Shown: positions 8,538 through 17,229, counted from the stretch's first letter. The stretch: DNA of 62,481 bases from an uncultured Collinsella sp. (GCA_958413765.1 CATYVH010000009.1:1-62481), one strand, 5' to 3'. The notes: generated from the sequence alone by a model not told the origin. Made by a program: numbers and translations.

Positions 8538-10412
8538 TTAGCAGCCCTCCTTTGCGCAAGTGGATGCCGGGGCAGCCGGGGCGGACGCGGGACTTGGGAC
8601 GGACGCGGGCGCCGCGCTCCCCTGCTGACCCTCGAGCTCCTCGCGACGAAGCTGCGACTGGCAAATCTCGCGATAGAGCTGGCAGTTTGCGTACAGCTCG
8701 TCGTGCGTGCCCAGGCCCGCGACCGAGCCGTGGTCGAGCACGCAGATCATGTCGGCATCGCGCACGGTCGAGACGCGCTGGCTCACGATCACCGTGGTCA
8801 GTGGGAGCCCGCCCGCGGCGGCACCGCGTACGCTGCGCTCGCGGATGGCGTGGCGAAGCGCCGCGTCGGTCTTAAAGTCGAGCGCCGAGGCGGAGTCATC
8901 CATAATCAGGATTTGCGGCGAGCCCACCAGAGCGCGCGCAATGGTCAGGCGCTGGCGCTGGCCACCGCTAAAGTTCTTGCCGCCCGCCTCGACCGGGGCG
9001 TCGAGCCCCTGCGGCTTGTTGCGCACGAACTCGCTAGCCTGCGCCATATCGAGCGCCGCCCAAAGCTCCTCGTCGGTCGCCGACTCGTCGCGCCAGGTTA
9101 GGTTACTGCGGATCGTGCCGCTCACGAGCGACGCGCGCTGCGGAACAGTCGCGACAACATGGCGCAGCTGATCGAGCGGCCAGGCGCGCACGTCGGCGCC
9201 CATCACGCCCACACTGCCGGTGCCCGCATCGTACAGGCGCTGGATAAGCGAGACGAGCGTAGACTTACCGCTGCCCGTACCGCCGATAATGCCAAGCGTC
9301 TTGCCCAGCGGCAGTTCCAGGGTCACATCGTCAACGGCGTTGGCAGCGCCCGCGCCAAACGAAAAACTCGCATGGTCAAAGCTCAGCGCAAAAACGGGAG
9401 TGGCACCACTTGTCAGCTCGCTCGGCTCGGGCAGCGCAATCGGCTGGTTGCCCGAATCGGTGATGCTCGGCTCACAATTGAGCACCTCGTTGATACGCGA
9501 CGCACTGGCGCTCGCCTTGGTAAAGACCACAACCAGGTTGGCGACGTACACGATGGAGGTCAGGGTCTGCGTCATGTAGTTCACAAACGCCATGACCTGA
9601 CCCTGCGTGAGCTCACCCACGTTGACCTGGATGCCACCCACCCACAGGATGGCGCACACGCCCAGGTTCATCACCAAAAACGTGACGGGATTAAGGATCG
9701 ACGAGAGCTTACCCACCGCGATGGCGACATGCGCCTGATCGTCGGCAGCATGGGCAAAGCGCTCGCGCTCATGGTCCTCGCGCACGAAGGCGCGAACCAC
9801 GCGGGCGCCCGAAAGACCCTCACGGCAAATGAGCGCGATGCGGTCGAGCTTTGCCTGCAGCTGTTTGTAGTACGGAATGCAGCGCGCCATGACAAACCAA
9901 AACACCAGGCCGATGGCGGGCGTGCAAATCAAAAAGATCATGCCGAGCTTAAGGTCGATGGCAAGGGCCGCGACCATGGAGCCCACCGCCAGGAAAGGCC
10001 AGCGGATGAGCATACGCACGCCCAGCGCCACGGCGAGCTGCACCTGGTTGACGTCGTTGGTAATGCGCGTGATGAGCGACGGCGTGCCAAAGCGATCGAG
10101 CTCAGCATAGCTCAGCTTGTTGATGTGCTTGTAGAGTGCGCCGCGAATGTCGGTACCCATGCCCTGCGAGGTAAGCGCCGCCATCTTTTGGCAGACGAGC
10201 GTAAACGAGATGCCGATCACAGCCATGGCGGCGAGCACCACGCCGTAACGGACGACGGCGTTCACATCGTGTGCGCCGATGCCCTTATCGATCATCTGGG
10301 CAATCACCAGCGGCGTAAGCAGGTCAAAGATCACTTCGATCAGCTTGCACGCTGGGCCAATCACCATATACCGGCGAAACTTACCACCAAAACGCCTGAG
10401 CAGCTCAATCAT
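8538..10412 (-). CDS. ABC exporter half-transporter, degenerate Walker B partner
   Basis: A 624-residue transmembrane plus ATPase protein, first gene of the exporter pair. Walker A is GGTGSGKST and the signature FSGGQRQR is canonical, but Walker B reads LIMDDSASALD, with Asp where the catalytic Glu belongs. Together with the FSQGQ signature of the partner this predicts one active and one silent ATP site, as known for heterodimeric exporters. The C-terminal 30 residues are low-complexity Ala/Pro/Ser. I prefer the ATG at 10412, which has AGGGAG 9 bases upstream; an in-frame TTG at 10445 has no good ribosome site. Confidence 0.92.
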   Translation of the reverse strand: MIELLRRFGGKFRRYMVIGPACKLIEVIFDLLTPLVIAQMIDKGIGAHDVNAVVRYGVVLAAMAVIGISFTLVCQKMAALTSQGMGTDIRGALYKHINKLSYAELDRFGTPSLITRITNDVNQVQLAVALGVRMLIRWPFLAVGSMVAALAIDLKLGMIFLICTPAIGLVFWFVMARCIPYYKQLQAKLDRIALICREGLSGARVVRAFVREDHERERFAHAADDQAHVAIAVGKLSSILNPVTFLVMNLGVCAILWVGGIQVNVGELTQGQVMAFVNYMTQTLTSIVYVANLVVVFTKASASASRINEVLNCEPSITDSGNQPIALPEPSELTSGATPVFALSFDHASFSFGAGAANAVDDVTLELPLGKTLGIIGGTGSGKSTLVSLIQRLYDAGTGSVGVMGADVRAWPLDQLRHVVATVPQRASLVSGTIRSNLTWRDESATDEELWAALDMAQASEFVRNKPQGLDAPVEAGGKNFSGGQRQRLTIARALVGSPQILIMDDSASALDFKTDAALRHAIRERSVRGAAAGGLPLTTVIVSQRVSTVRDADMICVLDHGSVAGLGTHDELYANCQLYREICQSQLRREELEGQQGSAAPASVPSPASAPAAPASTCAKEGC

Positions 10413-10610
10413 AAAAAGGCGCTCCCTATCATCATCTCTCTTCAATCTGATTCATGATAGTACGGCGAACCCTGAAGATGCGTAAGCAACTCGTTACAGA
10501 AGAGTCTTGAGCGGTGGTAAAAAACGTCACAGTTTTGGCGCAGCCAGCGAGCGACATAACACCAGGGATTCAATTATCAGATAAATGTGACCCTTCAGGC
10601 GGTTTTGGTC

Positions 10611-10718
10611 GGCTACCCGCGAGTGCCGGCAGGGCGTTTGGTAGTCGAGCGATCCCGCAGGCGAAGCCGAGGACCAGCGAGACACCAAACACTTCATCGC
10701 CTCTTGAAGCACGTAGCC
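10611..10718. repeat. Imperfect palindrome with GTCGAGC/CAGCGAG ends
   Basis: GGCTAC at 10611 pairs with GTAGCC at 10713-10718. Further in, GTTTGGT pairs with ACACCAAAC, flanking GTCGAGCG and CCAGCGAGA. These short blocks recur in the elements at 10738 and 50549. The DNA at 10446-10610, upstream of the exporter, holds half of such an element (CAGCGAGCGACATAA near 10549) and otherwise nothing I recognise. Confidence 0.6.
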
Positions 10719-10737
10719 ATCGACGTTTTGGCAAAGC

Positions 10738-10880
10738 CAGCGAGCGCCACCCAGAGCGAACAAGTTGGCATGAAAAAGGCAAGGCATAGACCTTCTGGTC
10801 ATGCCTTGCCTTTTGAATGACAAATTGCCGCTCTGGGTGGCGCGCAGCGTCGAGCATTGCGCGGTTTGGTAAAACCGCGC
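10738..10880. repeat. Composite palindrome with CAGCGAGCG ... CGCGCAGCGTCGAGC ends
   Basis: Outer arms CAGCGAGCGCCACCCAGAGC (10738) and its near complement at 10829-10849 enclose a strong inner hairpin, AAAAGGCAAGGCAT / ATGCCTTGCCTTTT (10774-10814). The box GCGCAGCGTCGAGC (10842-10855) and a separate hairpin GCGCGGTTT / AAACCGCGC (10859-10880) follow. The same order of box, hairpin and arm is seen at 50549-50693 and, in part, at 46001-46042. It lies just beyond the 3' end of the SRP RNA gene. Confidence 0.75.
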
Positions 10881-10893
10881 AAAAAGAAAGCCT

Positions 10894-10998
10894 GCGCACT
10901 CGATGGATTCGGATGCCCGACAGAGGCTCCTTATGGCTGCTTCCTTCCGGACCTGACCAGATTCGGAACATGTCGTCATCCGAACCCATCGAACGCGC
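10894..10998 (-). ncRNA. ffs: Small bacterial signal recognition particle RNA (4.5S)
   Basis: RNA component of the signal recognition particle; it binds Ffh and directs nascent membrane proteins to the translocon. On the minus strand the universally conserved apical domain GGTCAGGTCCGGAAGGAAGC lies near 10931-10959, followed by AGCC. The ends pair as GCGCGTTCGATGGGTTCGGAT with its complement CATCCGAATCCATCGAGTGC (each shown at or under 20 to 21 bases), giving one long hairpin of about 105 nt, the usual size of the small form. The closing stem is followed by CTTTCTTTTT on the minus strand at 10882-10891, which should terminate transcription. Confidence 0.95.
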
Positions 10999-11050
10999 TA
11001 GGCGCTCGGTATATCTTACCTGCTCCCGCCCGCCAGAGCAAGGTAGCTAA

Positions 11051-11131
11051 TTTGGGACGGGGCTTTTGACTACTTTTTGACTGGTGGGGCATCAGGGTGG
11101 CGAAAGTAGTCAAGGAAGCCCCGTACTAAAT
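11051..11131. repeat. Large imperfect palindrome
   Basis: GACGGGGCTTTTGACTACTT on the left pairs with AAGTAGTC, a 4-base bulge and AAGCCCCGT on the right. The centre is about 27 unpaired bases. It is the first of three unrelated palindromes that fill the space between the SRP RNA gene and tadA. Confidence 0.7.
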
Positions 11132-11148
11132 AGACTGATCTGGTGCTG

Positions 11149-11309
11149 TGCCACGAAAAGGGCCTATCTACTACGTTTTGGTCACAGGGGTCGACCATAG
11201 CCGACTTTTTCGAAAATCGGCAAGCTTTCTACCTGCGGTTTTGTTTTGCAAATTCCGGGATGGTCGAAGGTGGCCGGTTTAACGTAGTAGATGGCCGCAT
11301 TTCGTGGCA
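11149..11309. repeat. 161-bp nested palindrome
   Basis: Three nested arm pairs are visible: TGCCACGAAA / TTTCGTGGCA at the ends, ATCTACTACGTT / AACGTAGTAGAT inside, then TCGACCAT / ATGGTCGA and a central hairpin GCCGACTTTT / AAAATCGGC. No coding potential or terminator-like T tract is evident. Confidence 0.75.
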
Positions 11310-11359
11310 AACTGTCCGACCCAAGACCCAAGGCAGCCAACCTCGAATGGCCATTCTCG

Positions 11360-11428
11360 AAGTTGCGGTGGAATACGGACTGAATTGGTCCCTTAAAGGC
11401 AAAAACACTCCGTATTCCACCGCAACTT
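11360..11428. repeat. Palindrome with 20-bp perfect arms
   Basis: AAGTTGCGGTGGAATACGGA at 11360-11379 is perfectly complementary to 11409-11428, with a 29-base centre. It ends 15 bases before the stop of the minus-strand tadA fusion gene and may form its transcript end, although no T run follows. Confidence 0.8.
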
Positions 11429-11443
11429 ATAGGGAGATAGGCC

Positions 11444-13225
11444 TTAGAGGCGGGCGAGGTCGTAGGATCGAGCGGCTGCTTCGCCGGCGCAGATGAGGTT
11501 GGTTGCGGCTTCTTGCGGATCGAGTGCCCGCTCCAGGTCCATGGGCTTGCGACAGATCGGAAGCACCAAGTCGACGCCCTGCCCATACACCGCATCCAGG
11601 CTGTCGGCACGACCGCCCACGACGGCGACCACCGGTTTGCCATATCGCTTCGCACGACAAGCCACACCCACCGGCGCCTTGCCGGCGGCGGACTGCTCAT
11701 CCATATTGCCCTCGCCTGTAATGACCAGGTCGACATCGCGTACACGCTCGTCAAACCCAATCAGATCGAGCACCGTCTCCACGCCCGAGCATAGCTCCGC
11801 ACCGAGCGCCAGTAACGCCGCGCCCAAGCCACCGGCAGCGCCCGCTCCGGGCACGCCGAGCACCGAGCCAAATGTCCGTGCGCCCTCGGGTGTGCGCAAC
11901 AACCCCTGGGCCCGAGCCTCGACAATTGCCGTATCGAGCAGACGACCGTAGCCGACCATCCAGCTGTCGCACCTGCTCAGCGCCTCGGCGTCACCCGTCG
12001 ACAAGCCTTTCTGCCCGCCAAACACCGCCAATGCGCCCCGACGCCCCACGAGCGGATTCTCGACATCCGAAAGCACAACGATACGAGCGTCATCCAAAGC
12101 CTGAAGCGCTGGCGCCAAATCAACGCTCGCCACCTGCTCAAGGCCGGCAAGACCGGGGGCGATATCGCAGCCCCGATCATCGACCACACGCGCGCCCAGC
12201 GCCTGCAGCATGCCGGCGCCACCATCGTTGGTGGCGCTGCCGCCCAAGCCAATATAGATAGTCTTTGCCCCGGCACGAACCGCACGGAGCATCAGCTCGC
12301 CCACGCCATAGGTCGAAGCCGCAAGCGCCGACGACTCCGTGCAAGGCGAATACCCAATGCCGGCCGCCTCGGCCATCTCGATGACCGCGGACTCGCGCTC
12401 GACATCAACCAGCATCCGGGCAGGCACACGCTCGCCCAAGGGACCTGCAACCTCGCAGGTCACAAGCTCGCCACCGCAGGCGGCAACGGCGTCGAGCGTT
12501 CCCTCGCCGCCATCTGCCAGCGGCAATGTGCACACCTCGGCATCGGGCCAAACGCGGCGCACGCCTTCGGCAACCGCCGCCTCCGCCTGCGCACTCGACA
12601 CGCTGCCCTTAAAGGAATCAATCGCCAACAGCACACGGCGAGGCCGGCGCTGCACGGGACCAAAGTCGAGCGTCTCGCCGGCAAGATCCTCGCCGTCAGC
12701 AAGGGCCTCGGCGTGGGCGACATGCGCCTCAAGGTTCGCACCGCAGCCGCAACCGACGCCATCCGCACCGCGCAAACCGGCAAAATAGTTGCTCAACACC
12801 TCACGACACTCGTCTGCCAGCACGCCAGCCGTCACGTTAAACCGATGATTCAGGCGCGAATCGGCATTCAAATCGTATAGGGATCCCAACGCACCCGCCT
12901 TGGCGTCGCTCGCGCCATACACGCAGCGCCCCACGCGCGCGTTGACCATAAGCCCCGCGCACATGCAGCAGGGTTCGAGCGTCACGTAGACCGTACAGTC
13001 GGAAAGGCGCCAGCGGCCAAGCGCCTGGGCAGCGGCGCACAGGGCCGCGAACTCTGCATGCGCCGAAGGGTCCTGATCGAGCTCGCGACGATTATGCGCC
13101 CTCGCGACGATCTCGCCGTCGCGCACCACTACGGCTCCGATGGGCACCTCGCCCACCGCCGCGGCGGCTCGCGCCTCCGCCAACGCCTCGCGCATGAACT
13201 TCTCGTCGATTTCGGTGATCGTCAT
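11444..13225 (-). CDS. Fused tRNA adenosine deaminase (TadA) - glycerate kinase
   Basis: One uninterrupted frame of 593 residues joins two enzymes. Residues 1-153 are a complete TadA-type deaminase (A34 to inosine in tRNA), with zinc and catalytic residues His56-Ala-Glu58 and Pro85-Cys86..Cys89 and the ARAHNRRELDQDPSAHAE block. Residues 154-195 are a linker with a CGCG motif. Residues 197-593 are a glycerate 2-kinase of the GarK/GlxK family (LLAIDSFKGSVSS, LPLADGGEGT, GGSATNDGGAG), which phosphorylates D-glycerate. I start at the ATG at 13225, 8 bases after GGGAAGG. The gene is divergent from tRNA-Ser. The two activities share no pathway, so the fusion may be only a merged operon. No frameshift is needed to read it. 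Confidence 0.9.
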   Translation of the reverse strand: MTITEIDEKFMREALAEARAAAAVGEVPIGAVVVRDGEIVARAHNRRELDQDPSAHAEFAALCAAAQALGRWRLSDCTVYVTLEPCCMCAGLMVNARVGRCVYGASDAKAGALGSLYDLNADSRLNHRFNVTAGVLADECREVLSNYFAGLRGADGVGCGCGANLEAHVAHAEALADGEDLAGETLDFGPVQRRPRRVLLAIDSFKGSVSSAQAEAAVAEGVRRVWPDAEVCTLPLADGGEGTLDAVAACGGELVTCEVAGPLGERVPARMLVDVERESAVIEMAEAAGIGYSPCTESSALAASTYGVGELMLRAVRAGAKTIYIGLGGSATNDGGAGMLQALGARVVDDRGCDIAPGLAGLEQVASVDLAPALQALDDARIVVLSDVENPLVGRRGALAVFGGQKGLSTGDAEALSRCDSWMVGYGRLLDTAIVEARAQGLLRTPEGARTFGSVLGVPGAGAAGGLGAALLALGAELCSGVETVLDLIGFDERVRDVDLVITGEGNMDEQSAAGKAPVGVACRAKRYGKPVVAVVGGRADSLDAVYGQGVDLVLPICRKPMDLERALDPQEAATNLICAGEAAARSYDLARL

Positions 13226-13276
13226 CGTTCGCCTTCCCTGTTGCAAATTCAAAACGATGCTATCATTACGACTCAC

Positions 13277-13366
13277 GGAGAGATGGCAGAGCGGTTGAAT
13301 GCGGCGGTCTTGAAAACCGTTGAGCGCGAGAGCGTTCCGGGGGTTCGAATCCCCCTCTCTCCGCCA
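13277..13366 (+). tRNA. tRNA-Ser, anticodon TGA
   Basis: Acceptor arms GGAGAGA and TCTCTCC close the molecule, with discriminator G at 13363 and an encoded CCA at 13364-13366. The anticodon loop CTTGAAA places the anticodon TGA at 13311-13313. A long variable arm (GAGCGCGAGAGCGTTC) identifies a class II serine tRNA, and GGTTCGAATCC is the T arm. It reads UCA and, by wobble, other UCN codons. Confidence 0.97.
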
Positions 13367-13369
13367 CTT

Positions 13370-13966
13370 TTAGTGATGCACCGGTGTCATGGTCCGCTCA
13401 AACAGCGCATCGACCACGTCGGCCATCTCGGGTCGACGCTCAAGATCGTGGCCCGATTCCCACCATATCGTGAAAAGTCGAATAATACCGCCGGCGACAA
13501 ACTCAGACGTCGTCTCGAGTGACACGGGGGCCAGGGCATCCTCGGCAAGCACGTTCATCACACGCTCGCGGATGGAGCGGGCAATGCGGTCGCAAATAAC
13601 GTTGGTCAGCATTCCCGACATGCTGCTCGCCAAAATGTTGTCCATGAGCTGCTCATGGGCCAGAATCAGGTCCATGGCATCGTCCAAAATCGCGTGCCGA
13701 AGCGCGCGCACGTCCTCGGCAGACACTGTGCCGGCCTCATCGGGCTGTTTTTGCGGCAAGCCGGACATGAGCTCATCGATATAAAAGGCAAAGTAGTCGT
13801 TCTTGTCGCGAAAGTGCTTGTAGAACGTCGTGCGGCGAATCATGGCGCGGTCGCACAGCATGGCAACCGTCAGGTCCTCAAAACGATGCTCCTCGAGAAG
13901 CTCGGTGAAAGCATCGAACAGGGCACGGTAGGTTTTCTTAATGCGAAGGTCCACTGGTATCGCCAT
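13370..13966 (-). CDS. TetR family transcriptional regulator
   Basis: Predicted 198-residue dimeric DNA-binding repressor. The N-terminal helix-turn-helix is LTVAMLCDRAMIRRTTFYKH, followed by FRDKNDYF, a textbook TetR pattern. The rest is an alpha-helical ligand domain of about 140 residues of the kind seen in TetR/AcrR members with a short C-terminal domain. I use the ATG at 13966; its GAGG lies unusually close, and a GTG four codons later is possible. Its stop is four bases from the 3' end of tRNA-Ser on the other strand, with no room for a separate terminator. The target genes are unknown; the neighbour lemA is divergent and is a candidate. Confidence 0.88.
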   Translation of the reverse strand: MAIPVDLRIKKTYRALFDAFTELLEEHRFEDLTVAMLCDRAMIRRTTFYKHFRDKNDYFAFYIDELMSGLPQKQPDEAGTVSAEDVRALRHAILDDAMDLILAHEQLMDNILASSMSGMLTNVICDRIARSIRERVMNVLAEDALAPVSLETTSEFVAGGIIRLFTIWWESGHDLERRPEMADVVDALFERTMTPVHH

Positions 13967-14165
13967 CCTCAGGGCAAAGACAACACTCGTCAATCTGTCG
14001 CATATCTTACACCTGTACCTCGCGCGTTTTACCCCGGTGCCGACCCCGCCGAAAACATAACGCTTACCGGAAAGTTCGGCACGGCAAAACGTTGCGGGTA
14101 TACTAGTAGCGTTATACCAACGGCAGCTGGCGCATGCCGCCGCGGCCATTCGAAACGGAGACATC

Positions 14166-14717
14166 ATGATTACCGTCATCATCGGCATCGTTGTTGTCAT
14201 TGTGATTGTCTGCGCCATCGCCGGCATCTACAACAACATGGTCACCAAGCGTAACCGCATCGATAACGCCTGGCAGAACATCGATACGCAGCTGCAGCGC
14301 CGCAACGACCTGATCCCCAACCTGGTCGAGACCGTCAAGGGCTACGCCAAGCACGAGCAAGAGACGCTCTCCGCCGTGATCAGCGCGCGTAACACCGCCG
14401 TCAAGGCCACCACGCCCGAGGCCAAGATGGAGGCCGACAACGTGCTGACCGGTGCGCTACGCCAGCTCTTCGCCGTGGCCGAGGCCTACCCCGATCTGAA
14501 GGCAAACACCAACTTTACGCAGCTGCAGGCATCGCTCGAGGATACCGAGAACAAGATTAGCTATGCACGCCAGAGCTACAACGACTGCGTGCTCAGCTAC
14601 AACAACGCCATCCAGACGTTCCCGGCTGTCATCTTTGCCGGCATCTTCCAGTTTAAGGAGCGCCAGGGCTTCGAGGCCGCCGAAGCAGCCCGCCAGGCAC
14701 CGACCGTCAAGTTCTAA
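14166..14717 (+). CDS. lemA: LemA family protein
   Basis: Predicted 183-residue membrane-anchored helical protein. One N-terminal transmembrane segment (residues 1-22, rich in Ile and Val) is followed by the LemA signature RIDNAWQNIDTQLQRRNDLI and PNLVETVKGYAKHE. The C-terminal half carries SYARQSYNDCVLSYNNAIQT and a final FxxRxGFEAAE-like block. The molecular function of the family is unsettled. GGAG lies 7 bases before the ATG. It is monocistronic, with a strong terminator at 14757. Confidence 0.93.
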   Translation: MITVIIGIVVVIVIVCAIAGIYNNMVTKRNRIDNAWQNIDTQLQRRNDLIPNLVETVKGYAKHEQETLSAVISARNTAVKATTPEAKMEADNVLTGALRQLFAVAEAYPDLKANTNFTQLQASLEDTENKISYARQSYNDCVLSYNNAIQTFPAVIFAGIFQFKERQGFEAAEAARQAPTVKF

Positions 14718-14756
14718 CAATCACGGCCGAGTCTTAAGCCAGTTCATCAACCCTTT

Positions 14757-14790
14757 GGGGCCCAAGGCACAAACCTTGGGCCCTTTTCTT
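14757..14790 (+). terminator. Intrinsic terminator of lemA
   Basis: Stem GGGCCCAAGG / CCTTGGGCCC with loop CACAAA, followed by TTTTCTT. It lies 40 bases after the lemA stop. Confidence 0.9.
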
Positions 14791-15016
14791 ATCCACGCAC
14801 AACGCGCGGCCAAAAGGCCGCGCACCATCTTTAATCAGATCTATATTGCTCGTAACGGCAGCGCCGAGGCAACGCAGGCCCGAGGGCGACCTTCCTTTCC
14901 GGCGCATTCCGCAGGACGAAAGAACCTCCGCCGCACGTAGTGCGCAGCGGAGGTTCTTGCATGTCCGAGGACGCGCCGGGAGGGAACTTGCTCTCCGCCC
15001 GGACAGGTAAGACAAA
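14791..15016. other. Gene-free stretch with hairpins between lemA and ilvE
   Basis: No credible gene. It holds a GCGCGGCC / GGCCGCGC hairpin near 14803-14825 and a stem AAGAACCTCCGC / GCGGAGGTTCTT at 14918-14960 that could end the minus-strand ilvE transcript (weak T tract). A second imperfect hairpin, GTCCG...CGGAC, lies near 14964-15005. A structured noncoding RNA is possible, but no known family is recognised. Confidence 0.5.
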
Positions 15017-16069
15017 TTACGCGACGGTGTAAACCCAGTTGTGCTTATCCTCGACAGCACCGGACTGGATACCAGTCAGGGTCTCGCGGAGCTTCTTCAT
15101 CACGGGGCCGATCTCGGTGTAGCCAGCCGGGAAGGTCACGGTCTCATCGGCACCATAGACCTTGTTGTCGATCTCGCCCACCGGGGAAATGACGGCAGCG
15201 GTGCCGCACAGACCGCACTCAACGAAGGTGCCGGCCTTGACCTCGGCCCACTCGACGGGACGCTGGTCGACGGTCATACCCAGGTCCTCGGCAACCTGAA
15301 CAAGCGAACGACGGGTGATGGAGGGCAGGATGGAGTCGGTGTGCGACTGCGGAACGACGAGGGTACCATCCTCCTTCACGAACAGGACGTTCGCGCCGCC
15401 GGTCTCCTCGACATAGGTGCGAGACTCGGAGTCGAGATACAGGTTCTCGGCATAGCCCTCGCGGTGAGCCTCCATCGTGGGCTTGAGGGACATGGCGTAG
15501 TTAAGGCCGGCCTTGATGTTGCCGGTACCGTGCGGCGCGGCGCGGTCATACTCGGAAACGCGCAGCTTAACGGGCTTAAGGCCACCCTTAAAGTACGGAC
15601 CGACCGGGGTCACGAGAATGCGGAACGTGTACTCAGGAGCGGGAGCCACGCCGATCACGTCACCAGAGCCGATCATAAACGGACGCACGTACAGGGTCGC
15701 ACCGGAGCCGAAAGGCGGAACCCAGGCGGCGTTGGCAGAAACGACCTGCTTGACGGCCTCAACAAACTTGTCCTTGGGGAACGGGGGCATCTCGAGGCGC
15801 TGGGCAGAGTTATACATACGCTCAGCGTTCATGTCGGGACGGAAGCAGACGATGCTGCCGTCTTCGGCGGTGTAGGCCTTCAGGCCCTCAAAGACCTCCT
15901 GGCAGTAATGGAAGATTCCGCCGCACTCGGAAACATGCAGGGTGTGGTCGGTGGTCAGGCCGCCCTCGTCCCACTCGCCATCCTTCCAATGAGCCTCGTA
16001 GCTGTAATCGGTCTTCATGTAGCCAAAGCCGAGGCTGCCCCAATCGATATCCTTCTTCTCGACAGTCAT
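15017..16069 (-). CDS. ilvE: Branched-chain amino acid aminotransferase
   Basis: Predicted PLP enzyme interconverting Leu, Ile and Val with their 2-oxo acids, using glutamate/2-oxoglutarate. The 350-residue length and the blocks GFGYMKTDYSYEAHWKDGEW, FRPDMNAERMYNSAQRLEMP and FVECGLCGTAAVISPVG identify the type II (eukaryote-like) class. The PLP lysine is expected in NIKAGLNYA. The ATG at 16069 has AGGAG 8 bases upstream; upstream in-frame codons have Arg-rich noncoding character. The 200-base leader has no T-box or leader peptide that I can recognise. Monocistronic on the minus strand. Confidence 0.95.
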   Translation of the reverse strand: MTVEKKDIDWGSLGFGYMKTDYSYEAHWKDGEWDEGGLTTDHTLHVSECGGIFHYCQEVFEGLKAYTAEDGSIVCFRPDMNAERMYNSAQRLEMPPFPKDKFVEAVKQVVSANAAWVPPFGSGATLYVRPFMIGSGDVIGVAPAPEYTFRILVTPVGPYFKGGLKPVKLRVSEYDRAAPHGTGNIKAGLNYAMSLKPTMEAHREGYAENLYLDSESRTYVEETGGANVLFVKEDGTLVVPQSHTDSILPSITRRSLVQVAEDLGMTVDQRPVEWAEVKAGTFVECGLCGTAAVISPVGEIDNKVYGADETVTFPAGYTEIGPVMKKLRETLTGIQSGAVEDKHNWVYTVA

Positions 16070-16296
16070 ATGTCGCTCCTTACATACACAGTTGCATACT
16101 CGCGAACCCGCACGCAAAGACCGAAGCCGACCGCGTCGCAACGTCGCACGCCCGGAGCGTAGAGCCGGACGGGACACGCGAACGGCATCAAAGCCGATGG
16201 CACGTCGATTCGCATGCACGAGATTGTACTCCCCGTACGCGTCTGATAAAACGCTTTTCTTTAACTAAGTAAAGTATTTTCATTTGACCGAAGCAG

Positions 16297-16328
16297 AAAG
16301 GCCCGCCACCGTAAAGGGTGACGGGCCT
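16297..16328 (-). terminator. Intrinsic terminator of the DedA gene
   Basis: Stem AGGCCCGTCACCC / GGTGGCGGGCCT read on the minus strand, followed by TTCTGCTT. It lies 30 bases after the stop of the DedA gene. Confidence 0.8.
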
Positions 16329-16357
16329 CAACGGCACGGTTTGCGCGCTGGCTCGAG

Positions 16358-17005
16358 CTACGCGTTCTTTTTGCCCAGCTTAGCCTTAACCAGACCGACC
16401 ACGGTCGGGATGATCGACACGGCGACGATGCCGATAATCAGCAGCTCAAAGTGCTCCTGCACAAAGGGGATGCCGCCAAAGAAGTAGCCCAGCAGAGTGA
16501 AGACCGTCGACCAGGTAATGCCGCCCAACACGTTAAAGATGACAAAGTTGCGCCAATGCATGCCGCCCATGCCGGCGATGAAGGGCACAAAGGTGCGGAT
16601 AAACGGGAAGAAGCGACCCAGGAAGATGGCCAGGTGGCCCCATTTGTCCAGGAATTCCTCGGACTTTTTGATGCGCTCGGGCGTCATGGCCTTCACCTTG
16701 CCCGAGGCGATGATCTTTTGGCCAAAGAAATGGCCGATCATAAAGTTGCACTGATCGCCCAAGATGGCAGCCGTCCATGCGACGGCCAGCAGAGCCACGA
16801 TGTTAAAGCCGCCGTTGTGGGCAAAGAAACCCGAGGCAAACAGCAGCGAATCGCCGGGAAGGAACGGGAAGAACACCACGCCCGTCTCGATAAAGATGAT
16901 CAGGAACACGCAGCCATAGGCCATAAGCGGGCCGGCGGCGATCCAGCTGGCGATCGCGGTGCGCGGATCCTTAAGCAGCTCGGCGATAAAATTGATGAAA
17001 CCCAT
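16358..17005 (-). CDS. DedA family membrane protein
   Basis: Predicted 215-residue DedA/VTT-domain integral membrane protein. Relatives act as lipid flippases or scramblases for undecaprenyl-phosphate and phospholipids, but the substrate here is not known. The motif FFPFLPGDSLLFASG with the membrane-embedded Pro-Gly-Asp, and GRFFPFIRTFVPFIAGMGGM with the paired helical hairpin and conserved Arg, are both intact. Four or more hydrophobic segments are present. The ATG at 17005 has GAGAGG about 9 bases upstream. It is divergent from cysE. Confidence 0.92.
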   Translation of the reverse strand: MGFINFIAELLKDPRTAIASWIAAGPLMAYGCVFLIIFIETGVVFFPFLPGDSLLFASGFFAHNGGFNIVALLAVAWTAAILGDQCNFMIGHFFGQKIIASGKVKAMTPERIKKSEEFLDKWGHLAIFLGRFFPFIRTFVPFIAGMGGMHWRNFVIFNVLGGITWSTVFTLLGYFFGGIPFVQEHFELLIIGIVAVSIIPTVVGLVKAKLGKKNA

Positions 17006-17229
17006 GAAGTAAAACCTCTCAGTTGTGGGCGCGGACACGTCCAAGTTGACCAGTATACGGTTGTGACGCGGCAACGCACACGACCTTACAAAAGCGTGAC
17101 TTCATTACCAGCAAGTTTGCATAATTGACACCTGTCGCGCAAAGCCGAGCAAGATTGCTCTTCCTAATCCCTAGCGAATCGCTATACTTTATTGAATCGC
17201 ATTGCCATGGCGCTAAGGGAGGGCGGCCG

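Noticed and set aside
14791..15016. tmRNA, 6S RNA or RNase P RNA in the lemA-ilvE gap
   Set aside because: None of the conserved core sequences of these RNAs is present; only unrelated hairpins are seen.
16070..16290. T-box or attenuator before ilvE
   Set aside because: No T-box sequence, terminator pair or leader peptide rich in Leu, Ile or Val could be found.
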